Source: an uncultured Prevotella sp. | GTDB lineage: Bacteria > Bacteroidota > Bacteroidia > Bacteroidales > Bacteroidaceae | DNA length: 64,000 nt | Reading direction: 5' to 3' | NCBI GenBank assembly: GCA_937922435.1 | Contig: CAKZVT010000051.1 | Location: forward strand, 1-64,000 | Shown here: positions 60,713 to 64,000 of the stretch, one piece after another | How the letters are laid out: each line of letters begins with the position of its first letter | Position numbering within the stretch: the stretch's first letter is position 1 | Position numbers and translations under genes: made by a program | The notes under the pieces: model-generated | Database searches by the model: none | Seen by the model: the letters and a program-made list of their open reading frames with translations, nothing else | What the model was told of the DNA's origin: nothing

Positions 60713-61825
60713 TTATAATTCCGCTTCTTTCATCCTTTCGGCGTTCTCGGCAACGGTCAGGGCGTCGAGCATGTCCTTGATGCCGCCGCCGAGGAAGCCT
60801 TGCAGGTCGTGCGTGGTGTAGCCTATGCGGTGGTCGGTGACGCGGCCTTGCTGGAAGTTGTATGTGCGGATTTTCGCGCTGCGGTCGCCCGTCGACACGA
60901 GAGTCTTGCGGCGGCTGGCTATGTCGTCGATGTACTTCTGGTGTTCGCGGTCGTAGATGAAGGTGCGCAGGCGCGACAGTGCGCGCTCCTTGTTCTTGGG
61001 CTGGTCGCGCGTCTCGGTACACTCTATGAGTATTTCCTCCACTTCGCCGGTGTTGGGGTTCTTCCACGGGTAGCGCAGGCGCACGCCCGACTCTACCTTG
61101 TTGACGTTCTGTCCGCCTGCACCCGAGCTGCGGAACGTGTCCCACTTGATGTCGCCCTCGTTGATGTTCACCTCGAACTTGTCTGCCTCCGGCAGCACGG
61201 CCACGGTGGCTGCGCTGGTGTGCATGCGTCCTTGCGTCTCGGTGGCGGGCACGCGCTGCACGCGGTGTACGCCCGACTCGTATTTCAGCGTGCCGTAGAC
61301 GTTGTCGCCGCTTACGGCGAAGTCTATTTCCTTGTAGCCGCCGACGGCCCCCTCGCTCACGCTTGTGACGGAGAGCGTCCAGCCCATGGAGTCGCAGAAC
61401 TTCTTGTACATCTGGAACAGGTCGCCGGCGAAGAGCGCGGCCTCGTCGCCTCCGGTGCCTGCGCGTATTTCCATCTGTACGTTCTTTGCGTCCTCCGGGT
61501 CTTTGGGCACGAGGGCTATTTTTATTTCCTCTTCGAGCTTGGGTTGCAGTTCCTCGTTGGCCTGCAGCTCCTCGCGAGCCATTTCCTTTAGGTCGGGGTC
61601 GCTCTCGTTGGCAAGTATGTCCTTGGCCTCCTTGATTGAGTTAAGGCACGCGATGTATTTTTTCCGCGCCTTCATTATGTCGTTGAGGTCTTTGTATTCA
61701 CGCGTCAGGCGGACAAACCTTTCCTGGTCTGCGATGACGGAAGGGTCGGTGATTAGTGTCGATATTTCCTCGTATCGGCTTTCAAGTCCCTCGAGTTTTT
61801 CCAGTATGCTGTTGTTGTCTGCCAT
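60713..61825 (-). CDS. prfA: Peptide chain release factor 1
   Basis: Reads UAA/UAG stop codons and releases the peptide. 370 residues, the RF1 length. The stop-reading tripeptide is PAT (VPATETQGR), marking RF1 rather than RF2. The GGQ loop SSGAGGQNVNKVESGVR (about 236-252) catalyses hydrolysis. It starts 3 bp after the purM stop, so it is in one operon. No frameshift signal, as expected for RF1. Very sure. Confidence 0.97.
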   Translation of the reverse strand: MADNNSILEKLEGLESRYEEISTLITDPSVIADQERFVRLTREYKDLNDIMKARKKYIACLNSIKEAKDILANESDPDLKEMAREELQANEELQPKLEEEIKIALVPKDPEDAKNVQMEIRAGTGGDEAALFAGDLFQMYKKFCDSMGWTLSVTSVSEGAVGGYKEIDFAVSGDNVYGTLKYESGVHRVQRVPATETQGRMHTSAATVAVLPEADKFEVNINEGDIKWDTFRSSGAGGQNVNKVESGVRLRYPWKNPNTGEVEEILIECTETRDQPKNKERALSRLRTFIYDREHQKYIDDIASRRKTLVSTGDRSAKIRTYNFQQGRVTDHRIGYTTHDLQGFLGGGIKDMLDALTVAENAERMKEAEL

Positions 61826-61828
61826 TGC

Positions 61829-62998
61829 TTAATAATTAAATTCTCCAAATTCAGACTTAATGGTCAGGCTCTTTGCTCCTTCTTCGATGTGCCCGACGAC
61901 TTGCGCTTCGATGTTGAAGCTCTTGCTTATGGCGATGACGCGCTCTGCGGTTTCAGGGCTTACGTATATTTCCATGCGGTGTCCCATGTTGAAGACTTTG
62001 TACATTTCCTGCCAGTCTGTGCCGCTTTGCTCTTTTATCAGTTTGAACAATGGCGGCACGGGGAACATGTTGTCTTTCACGACACAGCAGTTGTCGCCCA
62101 CGAAGTGCAGCACCTTCGTCTGCGCTCCGCCCGTACAATGCACCATTCCGTGTATTTCGGGGCGCAGCTCGTCGAGCATCTTCTTGATGACGGGGGCGTA
62201 TGTACGTGTTGGCGAGAGTACGAGCTGGCCTATGTTTACGGGCACTCCGTCGATGGTGTCGGTAAGTTTGTAGCCGCCGCTGTAGACAAGTTCTTCGGGT
62301 ACGGCATGGTCGTAGCTCTCCGGATATTTTTCTGCAATGTATTTTGAGAATACGTCGTGGCGTGCGCTCGTCAGTCCGTTACTGCCCATTCCGCCGTTGT
62401 AGCGGTCTTCATAAGTGGCCTGTCCGAACGAGGCGAGGCCCACAATGACGTCGCCGGGGCGTATGTTGGCGTTGTTGATAACGTCGCTCCGCTTCATTCG
62501 GCACGTCACGGTGGAGTCTACGATGATAGTCCTTACGAGGTCGCCCACGTCGGCTGTCTCGCCTCCTGTGGCGTAGATGCCTATTCCCATGTCGCGCATT
62601 GCGGCCAGCAGTTCGTCGGTTCCGTTGATTATGGCAGAAATGACTTCGCCCGGTACGAGCATCTTGTTGCGCCCGATGGTGCTCGATACGAGTATGTTGT
62701 CAACCGCACCCACGCACAGCAGGTCATCAGTGTTCATTATCAATGCGTCCTGCGCTATGCCTTTCCATACGCTCAGGTCGCCTGTCTCTTTCCAATATGC
62801 GTAAGCCAATGACGACTTCGTACCGGCTCCGTCGGCGTGCATGATGTTGCAATATTCCGGGTCTCCGCCGAGAATGTCGGGTATAATCTTGCAGAAGGCT
62901 TGTGGGAATATCCCCTTGTCGATGTTCTTTATGGCGTTGTGAACATCCTCCTTGGCGGCCGAAACGCCGCGCATCATGTAACGATTGCTTGAATCCAT
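61829..62998 (-). CDS. purM: Phosphoribosylformylglycinamidine cyclo-ligase (AIR synthetase)
   Basis: Makes aminoimidazole ribotide in purine synthesis. 389 residues, longer than the E. coli enzyme, as in Bacteroidetes. The N-terminal signature HADGAGTKSSLAYAYW and the ATP-binding segment ATGGETADVGDLV are present, with the C-terminal VHCTGGAQTKVLHF and NMGHRMEIYV segments. It lies 96 bp downstream of aroE. Very sure. Confidence 0.93.
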   Translation of the reverse strand: MDSSNRYMMRGVSAAKEDVHNAIKNIDKGIFPQAFCKIIPDILGGDPEYCNIMHADGAGTKSSLAYAYWKETGDLSVWKGIAQDALIMNTDDLLCVGAVDNILVSSTIGRNKMLVPGEVISAIINGTDELLAAMRDMGIGIYATGGETADVGDLVRTIIVDSTVTCRMKRSDVINNANIRPGDVIVGLASFGQATYEDRYNGGMGSNGLTSARHDVFSKYIAEKYPESYDHAVPEELVYSGGYKLTDTIDGVPVNIGQLVLSPTRTYAPVIKKMLDELRPEIHGMVHCTGGAQTKVLHFVGDNCCVVKDNMFPVPPLFKLIKEQSGTDWQEMYKVFNMGHRMEIYVSPETAERVIAISKSFNIEAQVVGHIEEGAKSLTIKSEFGEFNY

Positions 62999-63094
62999 TG
63001 TATTGATATTTAGTGACGTGTAGCATGCTGGCTGGCCGACAAGGACTTCTGCCTTGACGCATTGCCGCTTGCGTGCTTGTCTTCTTGTATCTTG

Positions 63095-63850
63095 TTACTT
63101 GTTTGTAGAATTGTCGTGCCAGAACTCCCAGCTTGCGAATGCCTGCAGAAGGAGCATCTCAAGGCCGTTTTTCACGGTTGCTCCGCGCTCGGCCCCTTTC
63201 TTCATGAATAGTGTCTGGTCGGGGTTGTATAGCAGGTCGTAAAGCAGGTTCTTGTTGTCCATGGCCTCGTAAGGCAGTTCCGGGCATTCGTCTATGTGCG
63301 GATACATTCCGCATGGGGTGCAGTTTACGATAACGTTGTACTCGTGTATTATGTCGGGAGTGATATTCCCGTATTGTATTGTCCCAGGACGTTCATACCG
63401 GCTTACGAACACTGTCTCAAGCCCAAGCGACTTCAAGCCGTAGTCGATGGCTTTTGACGCTCCGCCTGTTCCCAGTACGAGGGCTTTCTTGTGAAAACGC
63501 TCAAGCAGCGGCTCTATGCTTCTTGTAAAGCCGATGACGTCGCTGTTATATCCCTTCAGCTTTGTTTCGTTGCCCTTGTGCTCCACGCGTATTACGTTGA
63601 CAGCGCCAATGGCACGTGCTTCCGGACTTACGGAATCGAGAAACGGGATGACTTTCTCCTTATAAGGTATGGTGACATTCAGCCCTCGCAGCTCGGGGTT
63701 GGATGCCAACACTTCGGGCAAGGCGTCGATGGTGGGTATCTCGAAGTTGATATACTGTGCGTCGATGTTCTCGTTCTCAAACTTCTCGTTGAAATAGCTG
63801 ATAGAGAAAGAATGACCGAGCGGATAACCTATAAGTCCGTATTTGTCCAT
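63095..63850 (-). CDS. aroE: Shikimate dehydrogenase
   Basis: NADPH-dependent reduction of 3-dehydroshikimate for aromatic amino acids. 251 residues, slightly short for the family. Substrate-binding GYPLGHSFS at the start, catalytic Lys in NVTIPYKEKV (about K65), Asp in GYNSDVIGF, and a nucleotide loop GTGGASKAI. It starts 9 bp after the menG/ubiE stop, so the two are co-transcribed. Very sure. Confidence 0.95.
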   Translation of the reverse strand: MDKYGLIGYPLGHSFSISYFNEKFENENIDAQYINFEIPTIDALPEVLASNPELRGLNVTIPYKEKVIPFLDSVSPEARAIGAVNVIRVEHKGNETKLKGYNSDVIGFTRSIEPLLERFHKKALVLGTGGASKAIDYGLKSLGLETVFVSRYERPGTIQYGNITPDIIHEYNVIVNCTPCGMYPHIDECPELPYEAMDNKNLLYDLLYNPDQTLFMKKGAERGATVKNGLEMLLLQAFASWEFWHDNSTNK

Positions 63851-63859
63851 GATAATTGT

Positions 63860-64000
63860 TTATTTTATAGCGAAATAGCATGTGCATACGCCGAAAGTCA
63901 GACGCTTGAACCTGGCCTCTGAAAATCCGGCTTTCCTGAAAATCCCGACCATTTCCTCGCCCTGTGGAAAAGACTCGATGGTGGATATGAGGTATTTGTA
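63860..64000 (-). CDS. Menaquinone-type methyltransferase, C-terminal fragment
   Basis: The last 46 codons of a gene running off the window edge. The segment SFPQGEEMVGIFRKAGFSEA and the end RLTFGVCTCYFAIK match the C-terminus of MenG/UbiE methyltransferases, which methylate demethylmenaquinone. The stop TAA is at 63860-63862. Only the tail is visible, so the catalytic part cannot be checked. Confidence 0.8.
   Translation of the reverse strand, partial: YKYLISTIESFPQGEEMVGIFRKAGFSEARFKRLTFGVCTCYFAIK

Overview
The window is chromosomal DNA from a member of the Bacteroidales, most like Prevotella and its relatives. The evidence is a SusC/SusD polysaccharide-utilisation locus (PUL) with a hybrid two-component regulator, a fused lpxC-fabZ gene, a DUF3256 gene beside a phenylacetate-CoA ligase, Bacteroidetes-type promoters (TTTG, about 19-20 nt, TAnnTTTG), and few Shine-Dalgarno sequences. 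No insertion sequence, prophage, CRISPR array or rRNA operon was found. The species was not determined.

Layout. 0-18.9 kb: a PUL. A 1357-residue hybrid sensor/AraC regulator (minus strand) faces a plus-strand run of a surface lipoprotein, SusC, SusD, two GH30 enzymes, a GH35 beta-galactosidase and a double-GH43 protein. The enzyme set points to a galactose-rich substrate, perhaps beta-1,6-galactan or arabinogalactan side chains (inference). A strong terminator and tRNA-Cys close the block. 19-30.5 kb: a minus-strand block, AT-richer than its flanks. It runs hisH-hisA-hisF-hisIE, an FtsE-like ATPase, lysC, lysA, two glycosyltransferase-like genes and a class III fructose-bisphosphatase, with purU upstream. 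30.7-31.4 kb: tRNA-Glu, tRNA-Ser and a strong candidate small RNA. 31.4-40.8 kb: a DUF3256 gene with phenylacetate-CoA ligase, a TonB-dependent receptor, a membrane lipoprotein, a U32 family protein, metA and a tRNA methyltransferase. 41.6-54.6 kb: a DUF4424-like protein, a PIF1-like helicase, a class A penicillin-binding protein, miaA, the lipid A genes lpxA, lpxC-fabZ and lpxD, an HD-domain hydrolase, a DNA alkyl-transferase and an MFS exporter. 54.8-58.5 kb: an OmpA-like protein behind a large lipoprotein with collagen-like repeats. 59.7-64 kb: pyrF, prfA, purM, aroE and the end of a menG/ubiE-type methyltransferase.

The unexplained signal is mostly between genes. Five intergenic regions carry tandem arrays of 3-4 imperfect palindromes of about 21 bp with a shared core. 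A 171-bp MITE-like element has terminal inverted repeats and a 7-8 bp target duplication, and a related 42-bp inverted repeat lies 18 kb away. A roughly 70-nt RNA candidate has a full promoter and a terminator. The collagen-like lipoprotein has a leader of about 450 nt holding a run of nine G. These are the best leads for undescribed biology. The genes themselves belong to recognisable families, except a glycosyltransferase-like protein whose C-terminal half does not look like a normal GT-B domain.
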